From: Puffinus mauretanicus
Taxonomy: Eukaryota > Chordata > Aves > Procellariiformes > Procellariidae
Direction: 5' to 3'
DNA length: 64,000 bases
Assembly (NCBI GenBank): GCA_023333565.1
Contig: JAJKFH010000374.1
Location: 5,828,001-5,892,000, forward strand
This document shows positions 1-12,282 of this stretch, piece after piece (position 1 is the stretch's first letter; each line of letters opens with the position of its first letter). Under the pieces are notes generated by a model. It had not been told where the DNA came from and ran no database searches. It saw only the letters and a program-made list of their open reading frames with translations. The position numbers and the translations under genes are program-made.

Positions 1-1081
1 AAAGGAACAATTCTTTGTTTTCTTCCAGCTAACTTTTTCATTGATACATGACTTCTCAAGTTAGAACAAAAGAGGCAACAGTCCGAAAGACAGCAGCCTC
101 ATTAAGCAGTCAAGATTAATTAGATATTAGTCAAGATAATTAGAATAGGATCATTATGGACCTGCAGAGAAGTGGGGTTTTTATCAAGACATACAATAAT
201 GACTTCTACATAACATTAAACATCACAGTGCTGGGTCATGAAGTGGGTGAAGTGGGTGGTAGATTGCCAGAGCCAGAGGTTAAAATATGGCAACTTAAAA
301 CAGTTATTCTAGCCACTAATTCTAGGTATAAGATCTGGCATATGGTGCCAGTTTTTAAAGTAACCTCTAATCATCCTTAAATTAATTAATGCATGCACAT
401 TAATTAAAATTATCTTAAAAATCAGAATTAATTCCATGTATGAATTTTGACATATCCATCTATAATTCCAGTTGAGGTTTGCATTGATTTTTGGAGCTGG
501 TGTTAAGTTCTTGATTAAGTAAGATATTTAGGTGGGTCTTTATGAGTAGCTCCACCAGGGCAAGCACAACTAATGGCTGTTCTTAACCCCTGCCTTCAAA
601 AAAAAAATAGGGTTACACTAGTATTGCATTAAAAAAAGTGTTAGAGAACTGAAATGAATGATAAATATATATATATGTTCAAGATAAGCTAGTCCTGCAA
701 GCTGCCTCCATTCCACTTCTCTCAGTTCTGAGTGTCGTTTTTACTATATAAATGATTTAAGATGTTTAATTATAGAAGATGTTTTCAACTTAGTAAATAA
801 ATTTTGATTAGGTGTCTATGTTGATGAGAGTTAATAACAAATCAAATATGAGAAGATAAATAAACATACTCAGATTGTGTCCTCTTAGCAAAAAACCCTT
901 ATATATTTTTGCAAAATGCTGTCAAAGGGATAAGTTTTGTAATCCTTCTGCACTGTGTTTGCATATGTACATTATTTCATTTTGATTTTAAAATTTATAT
1001 GGTTCATAGCAGAGCTGGGAGGGAACCAGTTTTCCTTTTTCTGTGGAAACGTACTGAGCTTATTTGTGTCTTTTTTCCTGG
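1..1081. other. Unique AT-rich noncoding DNA
   Basis: No coding frame longer than 74 codons and no recognised repeat. It contains a perfect inverted repeat at 382-407 (listed separately) and a short (AT)n run near 663-675. Nothing here supports a gene. Confidence 0.6.
382..407. repeat. Perfect 10-bp inverted repeat with 6-nt loop
   Basis: The left arm TTAATTAATG (382-391) and right arm CATTAATTAA (398-407) are exact reverse complements around CATGCA. Each arm holds ATTA/TAAT cores of the kind bound by homeodomain proteins. It could be a cruciform, a paired homeodomain site, or chance in AT-rich DNA. Confidence 0.75.
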
Positions 1082-1230
1082 GAAGGAAAAGGGAAGGAAA
1101 GGCAAGGCAAGGGAAAGACAAGGGAAAGTGAAGGGAAAGGGAAAGGGAAGGGAAGAGAAGGGAAAGGGAAGGCAAGGCAAGGCGAAGAGAAGGGAAGGGA
1201 AAGGAAAGTGAAGGGAAGGGAAGGGACACT
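1082..1230. repeat. Imperfect polypurine microsatellite, (GGGAA)n-like
   Basis: About 150 bases of almost uninterrupted purine on the + strand, built from GGGAA, GGGAAA, GGCAA and GAAGGG units. The long frames across it on both strands (for example Lys/Gly/Arg-rich on +, Pro/Phe/Ser/Leu-rich on -) are repeat artefacts, not proteins. Mirror-like polypurine tracts of this length can adopt triplex (H-DNA) structure. Confidence 0.9.
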
Positions 1231-2569
1231 GATATTTCCTTTGAAACAAAAGTATTTTAAAAATCAGATAATTCAAATGTTTTCTTTCAGTAGAGCAGAA
1301 GTAATGAATTTTGAAGTTGATGTTTAAAAATTTATAGTATAAACTGGAAAAGAGTCATATAAGTATGGATGTTGGAAAATTCTTTTCTTAAAAACAACAA
1401 CATGGAATTTTTCAACATGATTTCTAGTATGATATATTTTCAACATGCCATGTATCTCCTACCCCTCTGGAAATTATTCAAAATTGACACACTTCTACTA
1501 ACTTTCTCTTTGACGTTTGTCATAAGCTTTTGATCTATTTCTACCTCAAAGAAATTTTGCTACGGTGTTTAGCGAGATTAAAAAATCAAATTACTTCCTC
1601 CTTCCAAAAAACAAAGCCAAAGCATTTCCACCATGCAGCATTTTATTTTTAGGGATCCATATGAATAGCCTGATTTGCACAAGTGCTGCACACTCAGCAT
1701 TATCTATCTGTGGGAATTGGGTACTTGATGCTTTTTAGAAATCACAAGAGGATCCATTGAAAAGTAATACTTAAGAGGAAGAAAACACAGGATATTTCTA
1801 TGTGAACATCATGCCCTTGTGATAAGCTTATCTGCAAATTTGTCAGCTCTGCTGTGCTACATAACACTTTTCTCCATTTGCCATGTAAAAAAAGATTCAA
1901 TTAAGGGCACAAGAATTAGTTTAAATAGTGTTAATTTGAACATCTGAATCTAAAAGGAGGAGAAATTTCTCTAGAAAATGTTATCTGAAATAGTGCTGCA
2001 TTATGTTATTATATTTGAAACTGAAGACTATGTCATAACTGCATAACTTTGAAATATGTCTTAAAACCTCTAAATTTTGATATTTAAAACAATTAAACTG
2101 TGTGTTTGTGTCTCTGTGTTCTAAGAAAATAAATCTCTCCAATGTTGGAAGACGGGATTGCTATATCTTTCTGTTATTCCTTTCCCTAGAGTGTCTTTTA
2201 CAGGCACATGGAATAAATGCCATGAATTTGCCCTGTTTACCCATAATGCCAAATGACACTGCTGCTGAAATATCCTTCAGTTCAGCATTTTACCTATGAG
2301 CCTCTTCCCATGCTTGGATTGAAATGATTCACACTTAAAGACATCTGGGTAGAAAGCCTTTGTAAAGAGGATTGTAAAAAGCCAATCACAATGCTGTGTA
2401 GAGAGCTTCATGGCATGACTGAGGACAGTGAGAGACTCAAAGGTTCATTTCCTAATATTGGGTGCTTTTGGTATAGGTATGTGAAGGACATTAAGAGTCT
2501 GTTATATAGATCCTGGTGCAGCTCTTGAAATTGTCTATCATATAGCCAGAAAAAAACTAAGATCAGGGA
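1231..2569. other. Unique AT-rich noncoding DNA
   Basis: No recognisable repeat, RNA gene or domain-bearing frame seen. The longest frame is about 87 codons and starts in the neighbouring microsatellite. Confidence 0.55.
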
Positions 2570-2665
2570 CTAGATTCTGACCCAATGCTCACGGACGTGA
2601 ATTCAGAGCAAGTACAGGGCAGTCAATGGATTTCCATCAGATTTATAGCAGCATAAGAGAAAAAA
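2570..2665. repeat. Ancient SINE-like relic
   Basis: The segment runs 'agattctgaccc', then a gtgaattcagagcaagt-like stretch, then 'agtcaatggatttccatcag' and 'atttatagcagcataagag'. This order matches a decayed amniote interspersed repeat known from turtle, crocodile and bird DNA (AGATTCTGATC...GTAAATCAGGAGTAACTCC...AGTCAATGGA...). I cannot name the family with certainty; it may be related to CORE-SINE/MIR elements. Confidence 0.5.
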
Positions 2666-2937
2666 ATGTGGTTCAAGGTCTTTTAGGGCACTGTGACAGA
2701 ATGCAAAGTTCAGCTACTTTCTTCGAAGATTCATTTTCTTTCAGACTGTCCCTTCATCCAATGGCATTTGCATTGCTGATTCCTACCCTGCTCCTTAGAG
2801 GACATGAAAATATGTAGCTGCTCATCTCCTTGTTCAGTTTTTATAGATTACTTTGATGTTCAAAATAAATCTCATTATGCTGCAGATCAAAGAGGGCAAT
2901 TCCTTTCACCAAAGCAGTACAATAAGCCAATTGGCCT

Positions 2938-2970
<33 letters not shown>

Positions 2971-4702
2971 GATAACTTAATGCAGAGAACATCACCCTAA
3001 TGTACCTGTTGTGACTGGGTAGGTCTGCAGTGAAACTCTAGGCAGAGTCAGAATTTGGTTTTGCAGTTTTAGCAGTAGTTCAGCTGACCAAAACATTTAG
3101 ATAGAGGCAAATCAGTGACTTAATAAAAAAATGGAGGGAATGGTATAATATGAAATGAAAAGTTTTCTTTTTTTTAACTTAACAGAACAACATCAAAAAG
3201 CCCTCAAACTTTGGTTCACAAATTAAATGTTTTCTTTCTTTGTTTATTCTCTCCTTTTTAAATTAAACTGACCTAAATTAAGTCCCAAATACAATTTCAT
3301 AGTTAATAATTGAGCGATTATGTTCTGAACATTTTGAAAGTAAACATATTGGGTTTTGCAATTTTTCTTTGAGTAAGGGTTGCAAATTTTTAACAAATTA
3401 ACCCAGATTCAGAAGTCATTCTTTAGATTGTGATTGAACTAGGTTTTGGTTATCATTATTATTTGATGAATAAAGTTTTTTCTTAAAATGTATCACAGAT
3501 GTCAAAAGATATTGTCCTACCTTAAAAAGTTAAGTATAGAATATGTCATGGGTTATTCTAGTCTATCTGAAAAGCAAACATATACCTTATTCATTGATTA
3601 GATTACCTCTTTGTACAGTTCCTCTATTATCTGCCTTTATGTTTCATTTTCAGGGTTTACCAGCAAATCAATTCACACTGAAGTATAGAAATATATTTTA
3701 GACCAACACCTCACTTCCCATGAGCAAACATAAGCATCACTCAATCCCACTTTATGTTGGAATAATGATATGAAAAGAAAAGCACCATTTTAATTAAACT
3801 GATAGCAAAGGATATAAATCGGGAAAACATTTCTCCTCGCTTTCATAGCATGTTAAGTATTAAACATTTTTTGAAAGCAAGCCCGCTCAGGGACATAAGA
3901 AGTAAGGAGAGACTATTCAACTTTTATTTAACTTTTAGCTGTTGAGTGACACTTGGAATTTTTCTATCCTTGCCAGACCAGAGTATGTTGGTTCATATAC
4001 TAATTGCATATTTCAGGAATAAAGTGTTTTTTCTGGTATCTGTTTTTAAATGATATTTCATTTTTAAATAGGCCTGAATACAAAGATGGGTATAAATCTA
4101 CAGCTCCAGAAAGTGACAGAAAATATACCAGACTTAATAAAATTCATGCCTGAGTTGCTATTGCAGCTGTACATCTAAAGTAAAACTAATAGGTTGACTA
4201 TTTCACCCTAGAATAAAAACTGTTGGTTACTATATTAAAGAAGTTTGATGCTTGAAAGGGGATGGATGATGTAATTGTCACTATTACCAGCAAAGCATGG
4301 CTTGGTATGTCTGGCTTTTCAAAACCCAAATGTCCTGGGTACATCTCAGCTAGAGCTGAGTAATAACCCAACAACTCTTCTGAGTTTGTTTGTATTGTTA
4401 AATTTTCTTTTAGATGCATTCTCACAACTTTAGTATGAGATTATTAATAATCCTTATCATTATATTTGATTTTTAGTATACTAAAGAGCATTTCAGTGAA
4501 AAAATTCACAAGCAGGAATTTATAGAGATTTAAAAATATTAAGTTTTTGCTAGACAATTTTAAAGAAAGAGAAAAATTAAAGTTGCATTTGAAACTGGAA
4601 TTTTCTGACCCTGAAACCTGAAAGTTACACTCAAATAATTCCATCTTTAAACTCCAGGAACAAATATATCAGTGAAAACTGTGGTTCAAAACACTGCTGT
4701 TT
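2666..4702. other. Unique AT-rich noncoding DNA with a poly(T) tract
   Basis: Contains a T-rich run at about 2937-2970 with two C interruptions near its start. Otherwise I see no repeat family, RNA gene or plausible coding frame. The longest frames are under 80 codons. Confidence 0.55.
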
Positions 4703-4707
4703 GCAGG
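4703..4707. repeat. Target-site duplication of LTR A, left copy (GCAGG)
   Basis: Identical to 5285-5289 and directly abutting the LTR ends, so the boundaries are exact. Confidence 0.85.
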
Positions 4708-5284
4708 TGTTGTGGTTTAACCTGGCAGGCAGATAAACACCACACAGCTGCTCGCTCACTCCCCCCCGCAGTGGGATGGGGGGAAGAATCAGGAGGAAAA
4801 AAGTGAGAAAACTCGTGGGTTGAGATAAAGACAGTTTAATAGGGAAAGCAAAGGCTGCGCACACAAGCAAAGCAAAGCAAGGAATTAATTCACTACTTCC
4901 CATCGGCAGGCAGGTGTTCAACCATCGCCAGGAAAGCAGGATTCCATCATGCGTAACGGTTACTTGAGAAGTCAAACGCCATCACTCTGAACATCCCCCT
5001 TCCTTCTTCTTCCCCCAGCTTTACATATGGAGCATGACGTCATATGGTATGGAATACCCCTTTGGCCACTTTGGGTCAGCTGTCCTGGCTATGCTCCCTC
5101 CCAGCTTCTTGTGCACCTGGCTGAGCATGGGAAGCAGAAAAGTCCTTGACTTAGTGTCAACACTACTTCGCAACAACTAAACCATCAGTGTGTTATCAAC
5201 ATTATTCTCATACTAAATCTGAAACACAGCACTATAACAGCTACTAGGAAGAAAATTAACTCTATCCCAGCTGAAACCAGGACA
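4708..5284 (-). mobile_element. Solo LTR 'A' of an avian endogenous retrovirus (ERVL-like)
   Basis: A 577-bp element. Read on the minus strand it begins TGTCCTGGTTTCAGCTGGGA and ends GGTTTAA-complement, finishing in ACCACAACA, so it has the canonical TG...CA ends. It is flanked by an exact 5-bp target duplication, GCAGG, at 4703-4707 and 5285-5289. A 5-bp duplication is usual for ERVL-type (class III) integrases and argues against ERVK (6 bp). No gag, pol or env sequence lies next to it, so it is a solo LTR left by recombination between the two LTRs of a provirus. It keeps an ATF/CREB site (5035-5042) and the C-rich/G-rich U5 hairpin region near 4760-4785. It is the longest of the three copies here; copy B lacks a short piece near the 5' LTR end (around 5232-5245). 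Confidence 0.9.
5035..5042 (-). promoter_or_regulatory. ATF/CREB-type site in LTR A
   Basis: Exact palindromic TGACGTCA. In the LTR's own orientation it lies in U3 just upstream of the position of the TATA-like region. The same site is exact in LTR B (25171-25178) and has one substitution in LTR C (TGACATCA, 45961-45968). Confidence 0.6.
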
Positions 5285-5289
5285 GCAGG
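5285..5289. repeat. Target-site duplication of LTR A, right copy (GCAGG)
   Basis: Identical to 4703-4707. Confidence 0.85.
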
Positions 5290-7455
5290 TCAAAATTTGA
5301 CTATTAGATGTTTGCAGGGAATTGCATGTGAACAATCCATGTACCCACAGCTACTGACAGAAGTGATCTGATTCATCTCTCTATAAAAATTCCATTTCAG
5401 ACAACAATGACCTGTTTAAAGTCAGTTTTTCAACAGAATGAGAAGGGTTATACAATGGATTTATTAGTTGTTAGTTCTCCATACTAATCTGAATCCTGAA
5501 TGGAATTATAGATCCTGCTCAATGGAGCTGTGTGCAGAATGGAAATGGTTTAAAAACTTTTCCAGATATTAGAATTTGCAAAATAAAAAAATAAAATTCT
5601 GCAAAATATAATTCCAAAATATGTGGTTTCACCACAGGGAAAACTAAAAAAAAAGTCCTCTGCAAGTTGTAAAGAAATACAATGTATTTTATATTAAGGT
5701 ATATATTGTATTCTGGCATATAGTACTGATGTATCAAGTTTTTGCTGGACAGGTAGATTCTGAGGGTTGTTTTTTTGTCTGATAAGGGTGGCTGTTCATC
5801 TATTTCTTCCTAATAATACAGAGTAATGATATTTGCCAGTGTTACCTAGAGCATGAAATATGCAGGATCTAATCTATTTTATTTCAAACATATGTATTTA
5901 TAGGAAATACCATTTACACATTAAATTCATACAAAATAGGTAAGCCATCCTTTGGGATAATGACAACTCTGGTCATAAGGGCATCTTTCCTCCTCTGAAT
6001 CCACAGTATATATATGTTAACTGATCAAAATGACCAACACAGGTTTTGAAACCTTGATATGTACTTACATTTACAGTGCTGTAACATGCTTCCTGCCATC
6101 AAGGATTTTCAGTTTTCCATTATGTGTCATGTTGGGGTCCTTTGATACATTAAACCTACAACAGAGCCTTCCAAACTAAATGTACAGACTCTTTTCTGTT
6201 AAGTGCTAATCTCCATTAGCTCTTAGCACTTTTGAGTTGATAATAAGTAGTTGAACAATTTCTGTCAGCTCAGAGGAGAGCTGTGAGGTGCAGCCGTAAG
6301 AGTCATGTCTCTGACTGTGATCATCTGGTCAGTATCCTCCCCATCTATACACCCCTGAATGAATGAGTGGGGTCCTCCTACAGTTGTGCAGGAAGAGTTT
6401 CTGTCTGTATTTCTGCCACTTTCTGAAGTATAATTCATGACTATTGATTGATGAACTAATAATAATGACAAGGCACATGAACCCTGCAAAATATCTTCAA
6501 CAATGAAGAGATTTTTCTGGAGATAGAAAATATGAACTTTGAAAAAACCAATAATGCAAGAGTTAAACAAAGAAGTAGGTAGAAGTCTCTAGTTTTGGCT
6601 GCCTGTCTTCAGATTCTGCAATTTATGTGAGTGAATATGCAGAGCAGGATCAAGCTGTCCTTGTAGCAGTGAAGGTGTGCATCTGACTTCCCTGTGATGT
6701 ACTACTGGGCCAGCAGCAGCGAAGAGCTGACTTGACATTGCTATGGAGCCAACATGACTTCATGATGTCAGCGGAAGCAGAGCAGAATTTGAGAGATGTT
6801 GTGACAAATTGAAATGACTCATGTAGAATATTTTTTTTTGACTGACAGGGTATAAACTTGGCATTTTGTCTGCGTAGTGCTTTCTCCCAAGATCGTGTTC
6901 TTTGGAAATGTTCAGGCCTCTCTTGTTTTTGTTCAGGTCTGGTTCTCTGCTGCAGCCACAAGGCCAGTTTGTTTCTTATGGGACAGAAATAAGAGCTATC
7001 CTCTACTCGAGATACCCAGGCCATGGGAACTCCCAGACCTCCACAGTAGTTATTCTCCAACCCTGCTCAATGCTCTGACAACCTTCTACACCTCCACAGA
7101 GTCTGTAAGAATACGGTTGCACCCAAAAGCTTGAGGTGGATTTCCCTGAAATGTTCCTTTTCTTCAAACAGAGCACACCAGAAACACCAGCAGGGGTTAA
7201 AATCCCTAACGCTATGCTTCATTAGAACATGAATTAGATCATGTCTCCTTCTGAAACAGAAAACAAAAACTTCTGGGTAAGGTAGGCTAGGTGGTCTTAA
7301 ATATTTTCTTCTTTTTACATTTAAAGATGTCCATCCGCTGCCATTAACCTATTTTTTTCTGTCTCAAAATGGTAAAATCATTTCAATATTTTCTTAGGAA
7401 TGCATAGCACTTTTCAACTGCCATTTAGGTTCCTGCCTCTATTAGGGAACGCTAA
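5290..7455. other. Unique noncoding DNA
   Basis: AT-rich with a slightly more GC-rich stretch at about 6600-7150. That stretch gives a 136-codon minus-strand frame (6650-7060) and a 101-codon one (6265-6570). Neither has a recognisable domain, signal peptide or repeat-derived similarity, and I treat both as chance frames. Confidence 0.5.
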
Positions 7456-7530
7456 ATGGATTTTGCCAGTTGAAGTTAATTTCACTCTTTCATGCTTCCA
7501 TTGACTTCATGTTTATTTACAGATCATACT
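7456..7530. repeat. Possible SINE-like relic
   Basis: Contains 'ggattttgccagttgaagtt' followed by 'ttccattgacttcatg' and 'atttacagatc'. This resembles the SINE-like relic at 2570-2665 and the one at 38594-38650, all with a CCATTGACTTCAATG-like core. Divergence is high and boundaries are approximate. Confidence 0.35.
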
Positions 7531-10500
7531 CTACAGAGAACCAGAAATACAAAAGCAAGGCTTACATTTAATCAGGATTAGTTGGAAGCAGCTTCCTAAA
7601 AGTTCTGTGAGAGAGAGTTTTTTGTGTATTTTTTTTTTAACAACAATATGAAGACAGAAACTGCCACCCCATCCACTACAATTAATTAATTTCTCTTACT
7701 GTTATGAATCTGAATTTTGGGGCAGCTGTTGCTATGGGCATGGGGTTGCATTAGATATTTTGGCAAAATAAATGTTAGAAACTGACTAGTAACTCTGTTA
7801 AAGGCTTGTGGTTCAGTTGATAGATGTGCTGTCTCCCATAAGAAATTCCTTGGTGATCTGAAGCATTTAGATTTATCTGTATGCCTGATCACATTGGCCA
7901 CTGAGACACAATATTACCCCAAGCTTCCCATACACTATCTTCTACTCCTGAAGATGGGCCAAAGCATTGTAATGTTTGTTAGACAAGCAAAGAAAAAGTT
8001 GAAATGAAAGGCTCTGAATAGCTTGTAAATTCCAGTCATAAAAGTATGACTGTTAAAATGGAACTGATAGGTTAACCAAATAGCTTCTTCTATTATGCCA
8101 TAGGGAAAAGAAACCAGTGTCATATTGGCAACCTGCTGATTGAGCAAAGGAACCTGGCTCATGGCCAGAACACTATAAATTATTTACAAAGACAGTAATT
8201 AAAATTAATGAATGAAACGCTGAATGAACTTGACAGAATAAAGCAATCAGAATGGAGATTTAGCTTCTTTTCACACTCCCTGGTAAAATGGGATTCAAAG
8301 AAAACCCATTCCCATTAGAGCTAAGAGCAGTGATTATTGTGCAGTAGATTTCAGGTTTAATTCATGTTTGTTTAATTTCATAATGCTTCAGTTTTTGCCT
8401 CCTTCAAGCTCTAAGTGAATGTAGATGAGATGTCAGCAGCATCAATCTATCTATTCCTGAAAGCACTAAAAAAGCTACACTGTCTAGGCTGACTTTGGAA
8501 AATACCCAATGGTTTTCGTTGTCTTCTAATCCTTTATGCAGTTTTCTAGCACATGCAGAATTGCCCCTGGAGTTCTGCAGAAAAACAGTCTTTAAGAGGT
8601 GTTCCAATTCCCCAGACAGCACCAAGACATTCAAGGACAAATGACATGAACAGTAAAAATAGGGGAAAAAAGGAAAAGCTAAAGCTTGAGGTGGGGTGGA
8701 ACAGCTGCTGATGGAAAAAAAGAAATTTTTATCAGAATCTTTGAGAGCTAAGGACTGAGTTTCCTTTATACAGGTAAGTTGTCTCTTGTTTTTTTTTCCT
8801 GATCTTCTTTAACCATTGTTTCTATTCTAATGATTACTGTGAGTTAGGAGAATTCATGTCTTTTCCAGAGGTCGTCGTCTTTGTCAACACATATCCCCTA
8901 TCCTCCAACATACTTTAGGATTCGATTCATGGTAATCTTAACTCAGCTCACCCTGATTCTGCCCTCAAGCTCTGGGCACATGCTCCTGACATTTCCTTGA
9001 CCAAAAGCTTGAACACATCTTATTCTCAATAAAATGATTCAAGAATACATCCCTTAAGGAAGAGGGGAAAGTGGGGCTGTGGTAGTAACAAACTTAAGTA
9101 GTGGTTGGTTTAAACTGCAGTGAAACAAAGCCTTCAATCAGTCTGTTGCTGAGGAGTTATACTCAGATCATTTACTGTTCAGAAATCTTTAAAATCAACA
9201 GTTCATTGGAAAGCCTTTCTCTTAGCTCCTATTCTTTCAAGCACATTAAATATGACATATAACCAAAAGACAGCTGATGTGAAGATGGTTTCCCCCACCT
9301 CACTTTGTTTAAATAGAGACATTAGGACCTAATGTCTACATTTAGCATTAAATTTGGCATTTAGTCATTAACACAGCATTCTTTCTCACAGTTTGCATCT
9401 ATACAGTGCTAAAAATGAAACCATCTCTGGAAGCAGAATATAATTACCTCAAATTAAAATTTGCTTTATTCAAACAACACTTTGAAAAGTCCAACGAAAC
9501 CTTGAATTTTCAGAAAGCAATATGCTTTCTCCTGTGATGGGCAGGGTTTCCAGGAGTACCATTTGTACATTGCTAGGACTAATTCCTTAAAGAGAACACT
9601 CTATATAATGCATAATTCAAACATTTTTCTGCAAGATTAAATATTTCAAATTCTTGATTGCATATAATACAAATAAATAATAACTAATGCCTTATATATA
9701 TCTCAAAACTTGCATGTACTGGAGTCAACCAGGGAGGATTAATGAGCAATATTTCAATGATACCTGCACTTAGCCTGTTCCTCTTATTTATTCTAAGATA
9801 TGGGCTTTGAAGACCATTTCCAGTGAGGCAACACAGGACTTCTGAACAAGATGAAAATAACTGTCTTGTAAAACTTGTGGAAAAAGGAAGGAAAATATGC
9901 CAAGTAATTATAGAATTTTACAGAGCATGTACTGGATTGTTAATGTGTTAATTAAAAGAAGCCTGTTCATAAATAAGTGGTTACTTAGCAATGTACGATT
10001 TGGTGATTGTTATACAAGGCCATTCAGTTATCATGTTAAAACCATAGACTGACCACAGCTGTAAGAAATCTAAGAATTTATACTGTTTATGAAGACAATC
10101 CAATGGTTTGAATTGGACTTTAAAAATTTGGGTTAAATCTTATATAGACTAACTTCAGGTATAATTATATTAATATTACCTTTCAGGACAATACTATACA
10201 GGAGTGTACTAGTGTACTTGACAGCAGAATTTAGCTGTTGAATTTGGTAGTTCCTGTCAGTCTTTTATTTTCAAAGACTGACTTTATTCCTTTTGAAAGG
10301 AGACTGCTGGAGCACCCAAGTGTGTTCAAATTTATGGTGACATAAAACTATAAATGGCTTGATAACAAGAAACAAATTCACATTGACAAATGTTCTTTGC
10401 AATGATATAATTTTTGCCAAATTGCTTATGATCAGTCTTTTTCACTGTATGGTAGAAAGCAGAATTTACAAGCAAGACTGCAATAAGAATGTGGCCCTGA

Positions 10501-12215
10501 GATAAAAGGTAGGCTTTTTTATTTTATTTTAGTTAAAGAAATTGATGCCACTTCACGTTCTGAGTTGTTATAGTACAACATATTTTACAGAAAAAGGGTG
10601 GGGAAATTGGCAGAATAATTTTTTGTGCCCATGTTCTTGCCTGCTTGGTGCTGAGTAGTCACTGAAATCAAAAGGAGCCAAAGCTAATCAGCATTTTATA
10701 AGCTGTATCTTTTATCTTCTCAGCTATGCATAGTGGGAATTTTCTTTTTTCTCTCTGTCTTCCTGAATAGTTCTCACAACAGGATTACATGCATCTGTTT
10801 ACATGCCCAATAAATAATCAGCAACTGCTGAGTTGAGGTTACATTGATACATACACAAAGTTTATGTCTTTTCTCCTTACATTTGATCTTTATAATATGA
10901 GCAGCCTGATATTATCCAATTAATCATATGCAAGATACTCAGCACACAGAAGGTTTAGTTTTAATTTACTAGGTTATAAGTAGCTGTAGTCTCTCTGCTA
11001 TGTGTAGCATTTTGCAGCCATAGATTATTTGGTAGCAATTATCCCTTAAAATGTAACGAATGCTTGTTTTCTGTGTCCTGAATTCAGAACAATTGTGAAA
11101 CTGAGTACAAAGGGACGTGAACAGTTTAGTGGTCTGTGGGTCTGCTCTCATAGGAAAATTACATTTGTGCATCTTGATTAAATAATAACAACAATAAATA
11201 TATATTTAATGTATGAAAGTAGTATAATTAAAGGAGATAAAAGATGCATATTTTTCCTCCCTAAGCTGTCCATAGGCCCTAGTCAAGCTCATTGAAATAG
11301 ATTGGAAGATTAGGATTGCTACTGTTATTATTATAATTATTATCAGTGTTATTATTATTTGTAGACTCGAAGGATGGTTTTCTGGTTGATATGCCAAATA
11401 AGATAGTGATGGTGAAAACGGAACCAGGCAATAACTTTTCTGTTGGAAATAGGACCACTAGCATCAAAATACATGACGATTTTTGAGAAAAAGAAAGTAT
11501 TCATATTTTGGATGTAACTTGCTTTTTATATTCTTCACCACCTTTTGAAATATCTCTGAGACATGTTACAAAAATTCTGGGATATCTGGCTTGGAAAAAG
11601 AATTTTAAAGAAGAGGAAAATCACAAATGAATCCCAGGAAATCTTTTATCATATTCCATGTAATTTTGGGCCAAGTGGTCATATTTCAGCTTTAAAACGT
11701 TTCTCAGTAATCCAGACTGGCCAGAAGGTGCAATAGCTCTTTCCTGACCCATATGTCTGGTCTCCATTGTGCAACAGACAGAGCTTAGTACATGTTGGGG
11801 TGTCACTTTGACAGAGAATTAGGACACTTCAAGGGAACATATGTGGCTCTTGGAGACTGGAAGAGGTCTCAAATCCTGCTGCATAGACACAGTCAGAAGT
11901 AACTCCTTGAGGCATTAAATAAACTACTCAAACATACATAACTACAAAAAAAATCATGTCTTAACACTTGAGGTATTTCTAGCCTTACAGAGTTCAGGTA
12001 AGTAGTATCTGAGAAATTTGTACGCAAATCTGATCTAGTCATTTTCAGATTTGTTCGCTACAATCCATATTATGGTCTGCCACTCCAGAAGCAATTATGG
12101 ATCATTAGTTTTAATAAGGAAAAATTATCTGGCACTGTGCACAAATGACATCACTTACACAAATGGCTTTGGGGACCTGGAAAGCATTCTTTTTTCCATC
12201 TGTGCTTGGAGTACA
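7531..12215. other. Unique AT-rich noncoding DNA
   Basis: No recognised repeat, RNA gene or coding frame over 78 codons. A short ATT/TTA-rich stretch lies at about 11318-11362 and may be a microsatellite remnant. Confidence 0.5.
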
Positions 12216-12282
12216 AGCCTGATCCCCCCTGAAATTAATAGTAGCTTTGCAGTTTTTTTCAATGGGGCTAAGATTTCATGCC
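12216..12282. repeat. Possible SINE-like relic
   Basis: The order 'cctgatcc', 'ctgaaattaatagtagcttt', 'ttcaatggggctaagatttc' parallels a decayed amniote repeat with CCTGATCC...AAGTCAATGGGAGTTTTGCCATTGACTTCAATGGG...AGGATTTC. It lies inside a 143-codon frame (12051-12482, +), the longest in the window. That overlap argues against the frame being a protein gene. Confidence 0.4.

Noticed and set aside
909..1327. Lys/Gly- and Pro/Phe/Ser-rich frames
   Set aside because: They are translations of the polypurine microsatellite.
6650..7060. 136-codon minus frame in a slightly GC-richer patch
   Set aside because: No similarity to a known domain and no splice or promoter context that supports it.
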